The notes: generated from the letters alone by a model not told the origin. Counted from the first letter of the stretch, positions 7,279-16,934 are shown. The stretch: DNA of 31,460 nt from Candidatus Delongbacteria bacterium (GCA_016937995.1 JAFGVM010000074.1:1-31460), one strand, 5' to 3'. Translations and numbers: made by a program.

Positions 7279-7977
7279 ATGTCCGATTTTAAACTGAGTA
7301 ACAGAAGGAAAACAAGAGAATTTCTGCTTATGTTTTTCTACAGCAAAGAAATAGAGAACTATAATTTTTCGGAAATAGAACCTAACATATATGATCACTT
7401 TAAAGCTGTTAACGCTCTGCTTGAAGAAGATGATTATGAAATAGTAAGAGAGCATATTTTAGATATATTTAACTCTGTTAAGATAACAAAATTAGAGAAG
7501 TATTCTTTAGTTGAGTTCAAACTACCGGGTACTGGTAAAGACCATTCAATGGAATTCGGTGAGATGGACAGGGAGAACATTAAGGATGGATTCCTTTCAT
7601 ATTCTTTCAAACTTACCGATTCAAAAATGGATAAAGCTCATATTGATATCCCGAAAGGAAAAAAAGAAAATGACGAATCGGGGAATTTGAGATTTTTCAA
7701 ACAATACTTTGAATATTACGAGAAAAATATAGATGAAATAGACTCATTCATAGATAAAAAATTAGAGAACTGGGATTTTTCCAGGATCTCGATAATTGAT
7801 AAATTGATCATCAGAATGGGAATCGTTGAATTTATATATTTCCCGGAAATACCCGAAAAAGTAGTTATAAATGAAGCTATTGAACTGGGAAAAAAATATA
7901 GTTCAGAGAAAAGTAATGTTTTTATAAACGGAATATTGAATAAGTTCAAAAACGAGCTTAGATTGGATAAGAAATAA
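7279..7977 (+). CDS. nusB: Transcription antitermination factor NusB, enlarged
   Basis: NusB binds boxA RNA together with S10 in rRNA antitermination. The N-terminal helix NRRKTREFLLMFFYSKEI (about 8-25) and the C-terminal core IIDKLIIRMGIVEFIYFPEIPEKVVINEAIELGKKY are diagnostic (conserved INEA motif, FINGILNK at the end). The protein has 232 residues whereas most NusB proteins have about 140-160; the extra material, roughly residues 60-145, is charged and lies between the N- and C-terminal halves of the helical fold. It sits between rnhA and a phosphoesterase gene, 15 and 14 bp away. Confidence 0.92.
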   Translation: MSDFKLSNRRKTREFLLMFFYSKEIENYNFSEIEPNIYDHFKAVNALLEEDDYEIVREHILDIFNSVKITKLEKYSLVEFKLPGTGKDHSMEFGEMDRENIKDGFLSYSFKLTDSKMDKAHIDIPKGKKENDESGNLRFFKQYFEYYEKNIDEIDSFIDKKLENWDFSRISIIDKLIIRMGIVEFIYFPEIPEKVVINEAIELGKKYSSEKSNVFINGILNKFKNELRLDKK

Positions 7978-7991
7978 TTATAAGGTAATTT

Positions 7992-8669
7992 ATGAAAATT
8001 GCGATCATATCAGATATTCATTCAAATTATGAAGCTTTAACAGAAGTGCTGAAAGAGATCGAACGTATAAAGGTAGATGATATTTACTGTCTGGGTGATA
8101 TTGTCGGATACGGACCTAATCCAAATGAATGTATCGATCTGATCAAATCTGTTACAGAGAAGGTTGTAGTCGGAAATCATGATAGTGCCGTAATTAATCA
8201 AACTGATATGATGCTGTTCAATTCATATGCAAGAGAGTCAACTGAGTGGACAAGAAGGATGATCTCAGATGAAAACTATGAATATCTTTTAAAATTACCT
8301 TTGAAGATATCAGAGAACGATCTTTTGTTCGTTCATTCAACTCCTTTGATACCAGAGGATTGGAATTACATTCTTACACAACACAGTGCGGAAAAGCACT
8401 TCAATTATTTTACAGAACAGGCTTGCTTTATCGGGCATTCTCACAGACCTGAAATGTTCAGGTCCATTGATGACAGACTTATCATAAATGTTGGATCGGT
8501 CGGACAGCCAAGGGACGGGAATTCCAAATCCAGTTTTGTTATTTACGGAACTGAGGAAGGTGAATACGAGTTAGTTAGAAAAGAGTATGATATCAAAAGC
8601 GTATATAAAAGCATTGTAAAAGCAGGTCTGAACGAATTCCTTGGCGAAAGACTGATGGTAGGAAGGTAA
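7992..8669 (+). CDS. Metallophosphoesterase, YfcE/MJ0936-like
   Basis: A 225-residue calcineurin-like phosphoesterase. Metal-ligand motifs appear in order: SDIHSNYEAL (DxH, about 7-16), LGDIVGYGPNPNEC (GD), VVGNHDSAV (GNHD, about 60-67), FVHSTP (H) and FIGHSHRPEM (GHxH, about 147-156). The C-terminal INVGSVGQPRDGN is typical of the group that hydrolyses phosphodiesters; the natural substrate is not known. An AAGG site lies six bases before the ATG. It lies between nusB and secA in the same direction. Confidence 0.93.
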   Translation: MKIAIISDIHSNYEALTEVLKEIERIKVDDIYCLGDIVGYGPNPNECIDLIKSVTEKVVVGNHDSAVINQTDMMLFNSYARESTEWTRRMISDENYEYLLKLPLKISENDLLFVHSTPLIPEDWNYILTQHSAEKHFNYFTEQACFIGHSHRPEMFRSIDDRLIINVGSVGQPRDGNSKSSFVIYGTEEGEYELVRKEYDIKSVYKSIVKAGLNEFLGERLMVGR

Positions 8670-8729
8670 AAAACCTGATTACCGAATAAATTTAAATTTT
8701 AGTCAATAATTAAAATAAAGATGATATTT

Positions 8730-11678
8730 ATGTTAGGTTTCCTGTTAAATAAAATATTCGGTACAAAGCAAGACAGAGATGCAAAAATTTATAAGCCCAT
8801 GGTTGATAAGGTCAATGAATATTATGATGCTTTCAATCAACTTTCTGAAGATGAGCTTAAAAATAAAACTGTTGAATTTAGAGAAAGATTAAAGAACGGT
8901 GAAACTGAAGAAGATATTATGCTTGAAGCATTTGGTGTTGTTAAAGAAGCCTGCAGAAGGATGATCGGTAATTCCTGGTCTATTGACGGAAGAATGCAGG
9001 AATGGAATATGATCCCTTACGATGTTCAGATCATGGGTGGTATTATACTAGCGAGAGGTTCGATTACTGAAATGGCTACAGGAGAAGGTAAAACACTTGT
9101 TGCTTTGTTCCCTGCTTATTTAAATGCTTTATCAGGTAAAGGTGTTCATATAGTCACAGTAAATGATTATCTGGCAAAAAGAGATAAAGACTGGATGGGT
9201 CATGTGCTTGAATACCTAGGTCTGACAGTAGGTGTTATTACTTCAGAAACAAAAGATCCTTCTCTTAGAAAACTTGAATATCAGAAAGATGTTCTTTATG
9301 GAGTTAATCATGAATTCGGATTTGATTATTTGAAAGATAATATGGTCCTCGATGTAGAGGATATGGTTCAGAGAGGATTTAATTATTGTTTGATCGATGA
9401 GGTCGATTCAATACTTATAGATGAAGCAAGAACACCTTTAGTGATCTCAGGATCTGTTCAAAAACAAAATGATCAGAGGTTCGATGTTTTAAAACCAAAA
9501 ATATTTGATCTGGTGAGAGAGCAGACAAAATTAGTGAACAAATATCTATCTGAAGCTGAAGAAATAATGAAAAGTGATGAAGATAATAATCAGGCATCAT
9601 TTTTAATCTTAAAAGCTTCAAAAGGTGCTCCAAAAAATAAAAAGTTACTGAAATTATTATCTTTACCCGGTGTCAAAACGAAAGTATTAAAAATGGAGAA
9701 CGAACTTCTCCGTGATAAGAACTTTCAGCAGGTGACCGAGGAATTATTTTACACTATCGAAGAAAGGTCACATAGCGTTGATCTATTCGTAAACGGTCAT
9801 GAATTCCTGGCAGGATCAGCTGAAGATATTAATATGTTCATCATACCCGATATGTCCACTGAATTACAAGAAATTGAAAAAATGGATATTTCCCGCATTG
9901 AAAAAGAGTCAAAAATAGAAGCCCTTCATACGGACTATGCTGAAAAAAGTGATAAAATCCATACGATCCATCAGTTGCTCAGAGCTTATGCAATGTTCGA
10001 GAGGGATGTCGATTACGTAGTTCAGGACGGAAGAGTGATCATTGTTGACCAATCCACAGGTCGTTTAAAATACGACAGTCGTTTCAGTAACGGAATGCAT
10101 CAGGCAATCGAGGCGAAAGAAGGAGTTAAAATTGGTGAAGATACACAAACTGTCGCATCGATAACGTATCAGAATTATTTTAGAATGTACCGAAAATTAA
10201 GCGGTATGACCGGTACAGCTGTAACGGAGGAAGGGGAATTTTACGAGATATACAGTTTGCCGGTTTCCGTTGTTCCTACTAATCTTCCTGTGGTAAGAGA
10301 AGATTACGAAGATTACATTTACATGACGAAAAAAGAGAAATATGAAGCTGTGATCGATCAGGTCATTAAACTTAGAAATGAAGGAAGGCCGATACTTTTA
10401 GGTACACCTGATGTCGATGTCAGTGAAATTATGCATAGACTGTTAAATCAGAGAAAAATACCTCACAATCTACTTAATGCTAAAAATCATGCTAGAGAAG
10501 CACAGATAATAAGAGATGCCGGAGTTTCAGGTACGATAACCATAGCTACAAATATGGCTGGTAGGGGAACAGATATCAAATTAGGTGATGGCGTCAAAGA
10601 AAAAGGCGGACTGGCTATTATTGGATGTGAAAGGCATGACTCGAGACGTATTGACAGACAGTTAAGAGGAAGAGCAGGAAGGCAGGGAGATCCAGGATCA
10701 TCCAGGTTCTATGTGTCACTTGAAGATAATTTGATGAGAATATTCGGTTCTGAAAGGATCTCAGGTATAATGGACAGGTTCGGAAGAAAAGACGGAGAAC
10801 CTATTGCTCATCCTTGGATAACAAAGTCAATCGAGAGAGCTCAAAAAAGGGTTGAGATGCATAATTTTGCGATGAGAAAGCATATCATCCAGTATGACGA
10901 TGTAATGAACAAAAAAAGGGATGTTGTATACAGAAGAAGAAGAGCTGCTCTGATAAAAGGTGCTATTAGCGATGGTATAGAAGTTCCGTTCGCAGAAGAA
11001 TATGGTATAGATCCTGGCGAAAGTATTTTCAAAGAGGTTGAAGATATGGTGGAGGATTATCTAAAGGAGATCATATTCATAGCAACTTCGTCTTCAAGAT
11101 CAGCCGAGAACTGGGATCTAGAATATTTGAACACAAATTTAATGAAAACAATGTTGATAAACGTTGATAAAGATAGTGGAGAATTTAATTCTCCGGATGA
11201 GCTTTTTGATAAATTATATGATCTGTCGATCGAGAAATTAAAAAGAAAGCAGGAAAAGATCGGCAACAATCTTTTTGATCTTTTGGCGAAGATAGCTATT
11301 GTAAAAATTATGGATAAAAACTGGCAGGAGCATTTAAGAGAAGATGATGATCTTAGAAGTGGAATAAGTTTGATGGCTCATGCGCAGAAAGATCCATTGA
11401 TCGAGTATAAAAGGAAATCTTTTGAATCGTTCAGAGATATGCTTTTAAAAGTCAACCAGGAAGCGCTGGAATTTATTTTTAAAGCAAATGTAGAGATCCA
11501 GAGGAGCGAGGAAGAGGAACGAAGAATGAAGGAGAAAGAGAGGGTTTCATCCCTGAAACTAGATAACAGCATTCAAAAAAAACAACCAACGGTCAAGAAG
11601 AGTGAAGAGAAAATTGGCAGAAATGATCCATGTCCGTGCGGAAGTGGGGAAAAATATAAAAATTGTCATGGTAAATAA
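8730..11678 (+). CDS. secA: Preprotein translocase ATPase SecA
   Basis: SecA drives export of unfolded proteins through SecYEG. At 982 residues it is longer than the roughly 840-900 of most species. Seen: MATGEGKTL Walker A (about 112-120), LIDEVDSILIDEARTP Walker B, GRGTDIKLGDGV and RQLRGRAGRQGDPGSSRF of NBD2, the helical wing/scaffold, and a C-terminal SEC-C zinc motif GRNDPCPCGSGEKYKNCHG. About 130-150 extra residues lie between the DEAD motif region and SHSVDLF, an insertion I associate with Bacteroidetes/Chlorobi-type SecA. ATG 8730 gives the usual start MLGFLLNKIFG and is preferred over the ATG three codons upstream. topA follows after 26 bp. Confidence 0.98.
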   Translation: MLGFLLNKIFGTKQDRDAKIYKPMVDKVNEYYDAFNQLSEDELKNKTVEFRERLKNGETEEDIMLEAFGVVKEACRRMIGNSWSIDGRMQEWNMIPYDVQIMGGIILARGSITEMATGEGKTLVALFPAYLNALSGKGVHIVTVNDYLAKRDKDWMGHVLEYLGLTVGVITSETKDPSLRKLEYQKDVLYGVNHEFGFDYLKDNMVLDVEDMVQRGFNYCLIDEVDSILIDEARTPLVISGSVQKQNDQRFDVLKPKIFDLVREQTKLVNKYLSEAEEIMKSDEDNNQASFLILKASKGAPKNKKLLKLLSLPGVKTKVLKMENELLRDKNFQQVTEELFYTIEERSHSVDLFVNGHEFLAGSAEDINMFIIPDMSTELQEIEKMDISRIEKESKIEALHTDYAEKSDKIHTIHQLLRAYAMFERDVDYVVQDGRVIIVDQSTGRLKYDSRFSNGMHQAIEAKEGVKIGEDTQTVASITYQNYFRMYRKLSGMTGTAVTEEGEFYEIYSLPVSVVPTNLPVVREDYEDYIYMTKKEKYEAVIDQVIKLRNEGRPILLGTPDVDVSEIMHRLLNQRKIPHNLLNAKNHAREAQIIRDAGVSGTITIATNMAGRGTDIKLGDGVKEKGGLAIIGCERHDSRRIDRQLRGRAGRQGDPGSSRFYVSLEDNLMRIFGSERISGIMDRFGRKDGEPIAHPWITKSIERAQKRVEMHNFAMRKHIIQYDDVMNKKRDVVYRRRRAALIKGAISDGIEVPFAEEYGIDPGESIFKEVEDMVEDYLKEIIFIATSSSRSAENWDLEYLNTNLMKTMLINVDKDSGEFNSPDELFDKLYDLSIEKLKRKQEKIGNNLFDLLAKIAIVKIMDKNWQEHLREDDDLRSGISLMAHAQKDPLIEYKRKSFESFRDMLLKVNQEALEFIFKANVEIQRSEEEERRMKEKERVSSLKLDNSIQKKQPTVKKSEEKIGRNDPCPCGSGEKYKNCHGK

Positions 11679-11704
11679 TTTAACAGGGAACTAAGGGAAA
11701 ATAA

Positions 11705-13957
11705 ATGAGCAAAGAGTTAGTTATTCTGGAGTCTCCAGGTAAAGTAAAAGCTATAAGTAAATATTTAGGACCATCATATCATGTAATAGCAAGTAATGGA
11801 CATGTTATTGACTTACCATCCAAGGAATTGGGTGTTGATATAGAAAATAATTTTAAGCCAACCTACAAAGTAATAAACAATTCGGGACAAGCTCAAAAGA
11901 TATTGAAAAAGATAGAATCTCTTGCAAAGACGAGCAGTAGAATCCTAATAGCAACTGACCCTGACCGTGAGGGAGAGGCTATTGGCTGGCATATTGCTAA
12001 CCGTCTCAAAGATTCAAATGACAAGATATTCAGAGTCACTTTCAATGAGATCACAAAAAAAGGGATCCAGAACGGATTGCAGAACGAGGGGAAGATAGAC
12101 CAGAACCTGGTAGATTCTCAGCAGGCAAGAAGAATAATGGACCGTTTGGTTGGCTATAAAATAAGTCCTTTTTTATGGAAAACAGTCACTAACGGATTAA
12201 GTGCAGGAAGAGTTCAATCTGTTGCTCTGAGAATTATTTGTGAGAGAGATAATGATATCCAAAAGTTCAACCCTGAAGAGTATTGGACGATAAAAGCACA
12301 ATTCAGTAATAAGGAAGAATTTTTTAATGCTGAACTTTTTAAAATAGACAATAAAGATTTCAAAGTTTCTAACTCAGATCAAGCTAAGAAAATTGAAAGT
12401 GAAATTAAAAAACAGTCGTTTAAAATTTCCAATATTTCAAAGAAAAAGATAAAAAAATCTCCAATGCCACCATTTATTACCTCCACATTATTGCAGTCAG
12501 GAGTAAATAAACTCGGTTTTTCATCAAAAAAAGTAATGCAGATAGCACAACAGCTGTATGAAGGTATAGAATTAGGCAGTAAAGGTGTTGTAGGTTTGAT
12601 CACATATATGCGTACAGATTCAACCAGAATATCAACTGAAGCAATTGATGAGTTGAGAGATTTTGTTACAAAAAAATTTGGTGTGGATTACGTAGCAAAT
12701 AAAACAAGGAAATTTAAATCCAAGAAGAACATTCAGGATGCTCATGAGGCAATCAGACCCACAAGTGTAAATTATGAGCCCAAAAAGATCCAGAATTATT
12801 TGTCGAAAGAGCAATTTAAAGTATATCAACTGATATGGTCACGATTTGTAGCAACTCAAATGAAAGATGCATTATACGACCAGACAGTTGTTGATATAGA
12901 TAGTGAGAACTATAAGTTTAGAATTAGTGGCAGAGTAATTGTTTTCAAAGGTTTTACTCAAGTGCAGAATTATAGCGATAATTTAGTAGATAAGGATGCA
13001 GAAGTTACATTGAAGCTACCAAAAAATATTGATGTAGGTAAGGAAGTTTATATTGATAAAGTATTTCCGGAAGAACATTTTACTAAGCCTCCACCCAGAT
13101 TTAATGAGGCATCTATTACCAAAGAACTTGAAGATGATGGTATAGGACGTCCGTCTACTTATGCGACCATAATTGAAAGATTGCTGGTGCAAAAATATAT
13201 AGAAAAAAAAGACAAAAAACTGATTTCCACAGAATTGGGAAATATAGTCAACAATATACTGGTTGAAAATTTTTCAGAAATATTCAATATCAAATTCACC
13301 AAGAAAATGGAAAAGAATTTAGACAAAATAGAATTTGGAGAAATTGAGATCCTTGATCTTCTCAATAAATTTTACAAACCTTTTGAAAAAACCCTTGAAC
13401 TTGTGAACCAGAAAAGGTCAGAGATCAAGAAAACCGCACAGGTCCTAACAGGTGAAAAGTGTCCTTCATGTAAAACAGGTGATCTAGTTATCAAATGGGG
13501 TAAAAACGGGAAATTTATTGCATGTAATAATTTCCCTAAGTGCAAGTATACTTCCTCTTTAGTTGATGAGAATGAAACAGTTAAAAAAGAGACCGAAATA
13601 GTTGGAAAATGCGAAAAATGCGGTAAGGGTTCCCTGGTTGTTAAATTTGGTAAATTCGGAAAATTTATAGCATGTGACAATTACCCTGAATGCAAAAATA
13701 TTATTTCAGAGCAGATCGAAGTAAACTGTCCGGTTGAGGGCTGTGACGGACACATAAAAAACAAGATAACAAAGAAAGGCAAAAAATTCTTTGGCTGCAG
13801 TAATTTTCCAAAATGTTCTTTTGCGACCTGGAATAAACCGATCAGTAAAACATGTGATAACTGCAAATATCCAATGCTCGAGGAAATAAACAACATAAAG
13901 ACTAAAGAAAGTTATTATGTCTGTCCGAGTTGTAAAAAAAAGTATGATGCTCTATAA
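11705..13957 (+). CDS. topA: DNA topoisomerase I (type IA)
   Basis: TopA relaxes negative supercoils by a transient single-strand break. The 750-residue protein shows the Toprim domain (LVILESPGKVKAISKYLG at 5-22; ATDPDREGEAIGWHIA), the strand-passage domains, and the active-site Tyr in GLITYMRTDSTRIS (about residue 302). The C-terminus has four Cys4 zinc-ribbon units: CPSC...CNNFPKC, CEKCGKGS...CDNYPEC, CPVEGC...CSNFPKC and CDNC...CPSC. AAGGG lies seven bases before the ATG. It is the last gene of the rnhA-to-topA run. The 174 bp that follow carry no recognisable terminator, only the promoter of the next operon. Confidence 0.98.
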   Translation: MSKELVILESPGKVKAISKYLGPSYHVIASNGHVIDLPSKELGVDIENNFKPTYKVINNSGQAQKILKKIESLAKTSSRILIATDPDREGEAIGWHIANRLKDSNDKIFRVTFNEITKKGIQNGLQNEGKIDQNLVDSQQARRIMDRLVGYKISPFLWKTVTNGLSAGRVQSVALRIICERDNDIQKFNPEEYWTIKAQFSNKEEFFNAELFKIDNKDFKVSNSDQAKKIESEIKKQSFKISNISKKKIKKSPMPPFITSTLLQSGVNKLGFSSKKVMQIAQQLYEGIELGSKGVVGLITYMRTDSTRISTEAIDELRDFVTKKFGVDYVANKTRKFKSKKNIQDAHEAIRPTSVNYEPKKIQNYLSKEQFKVYQLIWSRFVATQMKDALYDQTVVDIDSENYKFRISGRVIVFKGFTQVQNYSDNLVDKDAEVTLKLPKNIDVGKEVYIDKVFPEEHFTKPPPRFNEASITKELEDDGIGRPSTYATIIERLLVQKYIEKKDKKLISTELGNIVNNILVENFSEIFNIKFTKKMEKNLDKIEFGEIEILDLLNKFYKPFEKTLELVNQKRSEIKKTAQVLTGEKCPSCKTGDLVIKWGKNGKFIACNNFPKCKYTSSLVDENETVKKETEIVGKCEKCGKGSLVVKFGKFGKFIACDNYPECKNIISEQIEVNCPVEGCDGHIKNKITKKGKKFFGCSNFPKCSFATWNKPISKTCDNCKYPMLEEINNIKTKESYYVCPSCKKKYDAL

Positions 13958-14061
13958 TCGGCAAGTACTGCACCAAATTAGGCTATCATGTGTATCACGA
14001 TTTAATCATTTGAAGTCCTGAACTTACGGCATATCAGTTCTCAAAAACAAAAAAATAAATC

Positions 14062-14090
14062 TTGACAAGTTAACAGCTTTAGGTTTATAT
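14062..14090 (+). promoter_or_regulatory. Promoter of the ParA-pilMNOPQ operon
   Basis: TTGACA (14062-14067) is a perfect -35 consensus, followed after 17 bp by TTATAT (14085-14090), or TATATT one base later with an 18-bp spacer. It sits about 42 bp before the preferred start at 14132 and is the best promoter match in the window. Confidence 0.65.
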
Positions 14091-14131
14091 TCAGAACTGA
14101 TAGTTTTTTAATAATGAAAACAGGTATGATT

Positions 14132-14866
14132 ATGCGTAAAATTGCAGTTCTGTCATCAAAGGGCGGAACAGGTAAAACAACAACATCGATAAATCTGGCT
14201 CATGGTTTAGCTCTAATGGGTAGAAGTGTGCTTTTAGTTGACAGTGATCCTCAAAACACAATCGGTATCGTTTTCAACGTAAATCCTGAGAAAAATTTAT
14301 GTGATCTTCTTCTGAAGAGAAGAACAAGTATCACCAAAGTGCGTGAAAAACTTCATATTATAACTTCTGGAGGGAAGCAGTTAGTTGACACAGAAGTTAA
14401 GCTGACTAAAAAATTCGGAAAAGAATACAAGCTTAAAAAGAATCTGTCTCATTTGGAAGGTGTGGATTATATCATTCTGGATTGCGCTCCATCAATTAAC
14501 CTGATCAATGTGAACGTACTTACTTACTGTGATGAAGTGATCATCCCGATTGCAATGGATTTCTTATCTCAAATTGGGGCAAATCAAATATTAGGAATGA
14601 TCGATAATATCAGCAAATCGTATAATAAAAATCTTGACATATTAGGTGTTCTGCCGGTCTATTACAATGAGAAGAGAAAAATATCTTTGGAGACCGTTTC
14701 TATACTGAAAGAATTTTTTAAAGAAAAGTTATTCAATACATATATCAGAGAAGATGTGAATTTGAAAGAAGCACCAAGTTTTATGAAAACGATCTATGAA
14801 TATGCTCCTGATTCTATGGGTGCACAAGATTATTTTAAATTAGCTCAAGAAGTTGACAGTAGATAA
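14132..14866 (+). CDS. ParA/MinD-type ATPase at the head of a pilus operon
   Basis: A 244-residue deviant-Walker P-loop ATPase: SKGGTGKTTTSINLAHGLA with the signature lysine, LLVDSDPQNTIG as switch region, YIILDCAPS as Walker B, and PIAMDFLSQIGANQIL. ParA proteins move or position cargo by ATP-dependent dimerisation on DNA or membrane. No C-terminal amphipathic helix of MinD type is evident, and no ParB or parS-like site is nearby, so chromosome partitioning is unlikely to be its job. It is followed by pilM after 24 bp and shares a promoter with pilMNOPQ, so I infer a role in placing the pilus machine. ATG 14132 has AGG seven bases upstream; ATGs at 14114 and 14126 lack that. Confidence 0.88.
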   Translation: MRKIAVLSSKGGTGKTTTSINLAHGLALMGRSVLLVDSDPQNTIGIVFNVNPEKNLCDLLLKRRTSITKVREKLHIITSGGKQLVDTEVKLTKKFGKEYKLKKNLSHLEGVDYIILDCAPSINLINVNVLTYCDEVIIPIAMDFLSQIGANQILGMIDNISKSYNKNLDILGVLPVYYNEKRKISLETVSILKEFFKEKLFNTYIREDVNLKEAPSFMKTIYEYAPDSMGAQDYFKLAQEVDSR

Positions 14867-14890
14867 ACTTAGTTTTTAAGGTATGATTTT

Positions 14891-16243
14891 ATGACTGATG
14901 ATCCTCAAAATGAATCAAAAAGCTTAGGTAGGAATATTTTCGCAGAAAATAAACCTCCAATTAGTGAAAAAAAAGTTGAAATTAAAACTAATGAAGATCA
15001 ACAACCTTCTGAATCGAGAAGTATAGGAAGGAATATGTTCTCAGAACCTTTAAAAGAACAAAGTTCTGCTGCTGGTGAATCAGGTGAATTTGAAATAAGG
15101 GAAAGTTCTTCCCTTCTTGATAAAACATCTAAAAAATCAAAGCCCGTTAAGAGTTCAGGAAAATCAAAACTCATAAATGCTCTTCATATCACGGATGAAA
15201 ACGTTGTGTTTGCTCAAACATTTTATGATGGTGCGAACTATAAATTATCCAATTTGCAAGTAGTTCCTATTGAACTGCCTAAGTTAACTGAAGAAAATGT
15301 GTTCAAAGATAAAGAAGATCCTATTATAGCCAGAAAAAGACTTCAGTTAGAAGCTATTAACAGAGTATTTTCAAATGCAGGGGTCTCAAAAAACGATCCG
15401 CATATAGTTTCGGCTCTAACCGGCAACAAAATTATCATAAAGGAAGTATTCTTAAAAAATACACCTGAAGAAAATATTGAAATTGAACTTCCGAAGGTTT
15501 TGCAATCTCCTTTTGATGCATTCAGCAGGTATGAGTATCTGAAACTCAGTTCAACAGGGACGGATCACAGGATTCTGGCTTCTATAGTTGACAGTAAAAT
15601 ATTTTTTGGGTATCAGTCTTTTCTTAACTCAGCAGAAGTTGAATGTAAGATACTGGATATTGACAAAATGGCTCTAATAAATCTGTATAATGAGTCAGTA
15701 AACCCGCCGATCGGGACTGTTGCCTGTATAATTGATATTGGAGAGGACAGTTCGAACATTATAATTGTTCCAAACGGTAACGAGGAACTTTATATCAGAA
15801 GTATAGATTTTACAGGTTCTCAATTTAGAAAGATGCTACAAAAGAACAGGGATATTTCTTCTGAAGAAACCGAAGAAATGTTAAGAACAAGAAATTTTTA
15901 TGATTACATTACCAAGGCTTTTGAGGCAGAAACTACTGAAAATCTAAACCAGCATTACGGTGTAAAAAAATATATCAGGATGCAGTTGTTAAGAGAATTA
16001 CAAAAGACATTCCAATATTATTCAGGTCAAAATCACAATAAAATACCTACAAAAATTTACGTTACAGGTAAAGCTGTTGGAATGAATAAATTCCCTCAAT
16101 TTATTACAAAGAATACAGATATACCTTGTGAATATTTAGATGTTGCAGGTTTTTTTGAGGGAGATGGAAATATGATCAAGTATGCAAATGAAACACAGGA
16201 TGTCTGCTATACTTGTCTTGGATTAGCTTTAAGGTATGAATAA
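14891..16243 (+). CDS. pilM: Type IV pilus assembly protein PilM, with extended N-terminus
   Basis: A 450-residue protein whose residues from about 95 onward fit the actin-like PilM fold (NALHITDENVVFAQTF at the start, CIIDIGEDSSNIIIVPNG as the phosphate-binding region, YVTGKAVGMNKFPQF near the end). PilM binds the cytoplasmic tip of PilN and links the cytoplasmic motors to the alignment complex. Order and neighbours (PilN, PilO, PilP, secretin) support this over a generic ASKHA ATPase. The first 90 or so residues are extra, polar and probably disordered, with the motif S-(K/R)-S-(L/I)-GRN-(I/M)-F-(A/S)-E at 9-19 and 42-52. Typical PilM proteins are about 350 residues and start at the actin fold. 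Confidence 0.85.
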   Translation: MTDDPQNESKSLGRNIFAENKPPISEKKVEIKTNEDQQPSESRSIGRNMFSEPLKEQSSAAGESGEFEIRESSSLLDKTSKKSKPVKSSGKSKLINALHITDENVVFAQTFYDGANYKLSNLQVVPIELPKLTEENVFKDKEDPIIARKRLQLEAINRVFSNAGVSKNDPHIVSALTGNKIIIKEVFLKNTPEENIEIELPKVLQSPFDAFSRYEYLKLSSTGTDHRILASIVDSKIFFGYQSFLNSAEVECKILDIDKMALINLYNESVNPPIGTVACIIDIGEDSSNIIIVPNGNEELYIRSIDFTGSQFRKMLQKNRDISSEETEEMLRTRNFYDYITKAFEAETTENLNQHYGVKKYIRMQLLRELQKTFQYYSGQNHNKIPTKIYVTGKAVGMNKFPQFITKNTDIPCEYLDVAGFFEGDGNMIKYANETQDVCYTCLGLALRYE

Positions 16244-16273
16244 TATTTTTATAATAAAGGACGATCATAAAAC

Positions 16274-16909
16274 ATGTACAAATTTAATTTCTTACAAAAA
16301 ATAAACATTGAGAAGATAGAAACTAACAAAAGAAGTAAATTTATTACGACTGTCTTTACGATATCACTTTCTGCACAGTTATTGCTATTATCTCTACTAT
16401 ATTTAAAATCTTTGAACGTGAATTCCAGCTACGATACCGCAATACAGGAAAAGGAAAAACTTGAAGTTCAAACTAAAGAATTCAGAAAAAAAGATTTTAT
16501 TAGCTATAAAAATCTTCAGCATATTTATAACGTACAAACATCGAGGCGTCAGTTATCATACATATTTAAGTCCTTTGAAAATTCAGTTGATTCTACTGTG
16601 ATCATTGAGAGAGCTGATTATGAATCCTCTGAAATCAGGCTGGATATTATTTCAAGGTCAAGTGGTAGTAAGTCTAAGCTTATGAGTGAAATGAATATAA
16701 TAAAGAGCAGACTGAGTGAAGAACTGATATCTGAAAATTTTATTTCTAAAGCATCTGACATAGATCTGATCAGAGGTCCTGATCTAAAAAGTAAAGAAAA
16801 GAACAGTGACGGAACTCAATATTGGTCATTCAGTTATTTGATCAAAATGCAAAAGAATGCAGTTAACACTGTAAAGAAAAAACCTGTTGTACCGGAAGTC
16901 AAAATTTAA
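16274..16909 (+). CDS. pilN: Type IV pilus alignment protein PilN-like
   Basis: A 211-residue bitopic protein: short cytoplasmic N-terminus starting MYKFNFLQKINIEK, one transmembrane helix at about 24-46, a predicted coiled coil (about 50-80) and an alpha/beta periplasmic domain. This is the PilN architecture; the cytoplasmic N-terminus would dock on PilM. Sequence identity to named PilN proteins cannot be judged by eye, so the call rests on topology and position between pilM and pilO. Its leader AAGGACGATCATAAAAC is nearly repeated before pilP, and the AGGA lies unusually far (13 bases) from the ATG. Confidence 0.72.
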   Translation: MYKFNFLQKINIEKIETNKRSKFITTVFTISLSAQLLLLSLLYLKSLNVNSSYDTAIQEKEKLEVQTKEFRKKDFISYKNLQHIYNVQTSRRQLSYIFKSFENSVDSTVIIERADYESSEIRLDIISRSSGSKSKLMSEMNIIKSRLSEELISENFISKASDIDLIRGPDLKSKEKNSDGTQYWSFSYLIKMQKNAVNTVKKKPVVPEVKI

Positions 16910-16934
16910 AATAACTTAGGTTAACCGTATATAT

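Noticed and set aside
14132-14866. ParA as a chromosome or plasmid partition gene
   Set aside because: No ParB gene, no parS-like repeat, and clear linkage to pilus genes.
14882-14893. Mini-ORF ATG-ATT-TTA-TGA overlapping the pilM start
   Set aside because: Likely chance; three codons in AT-rich leader, though it would couple to the pilM ATG.
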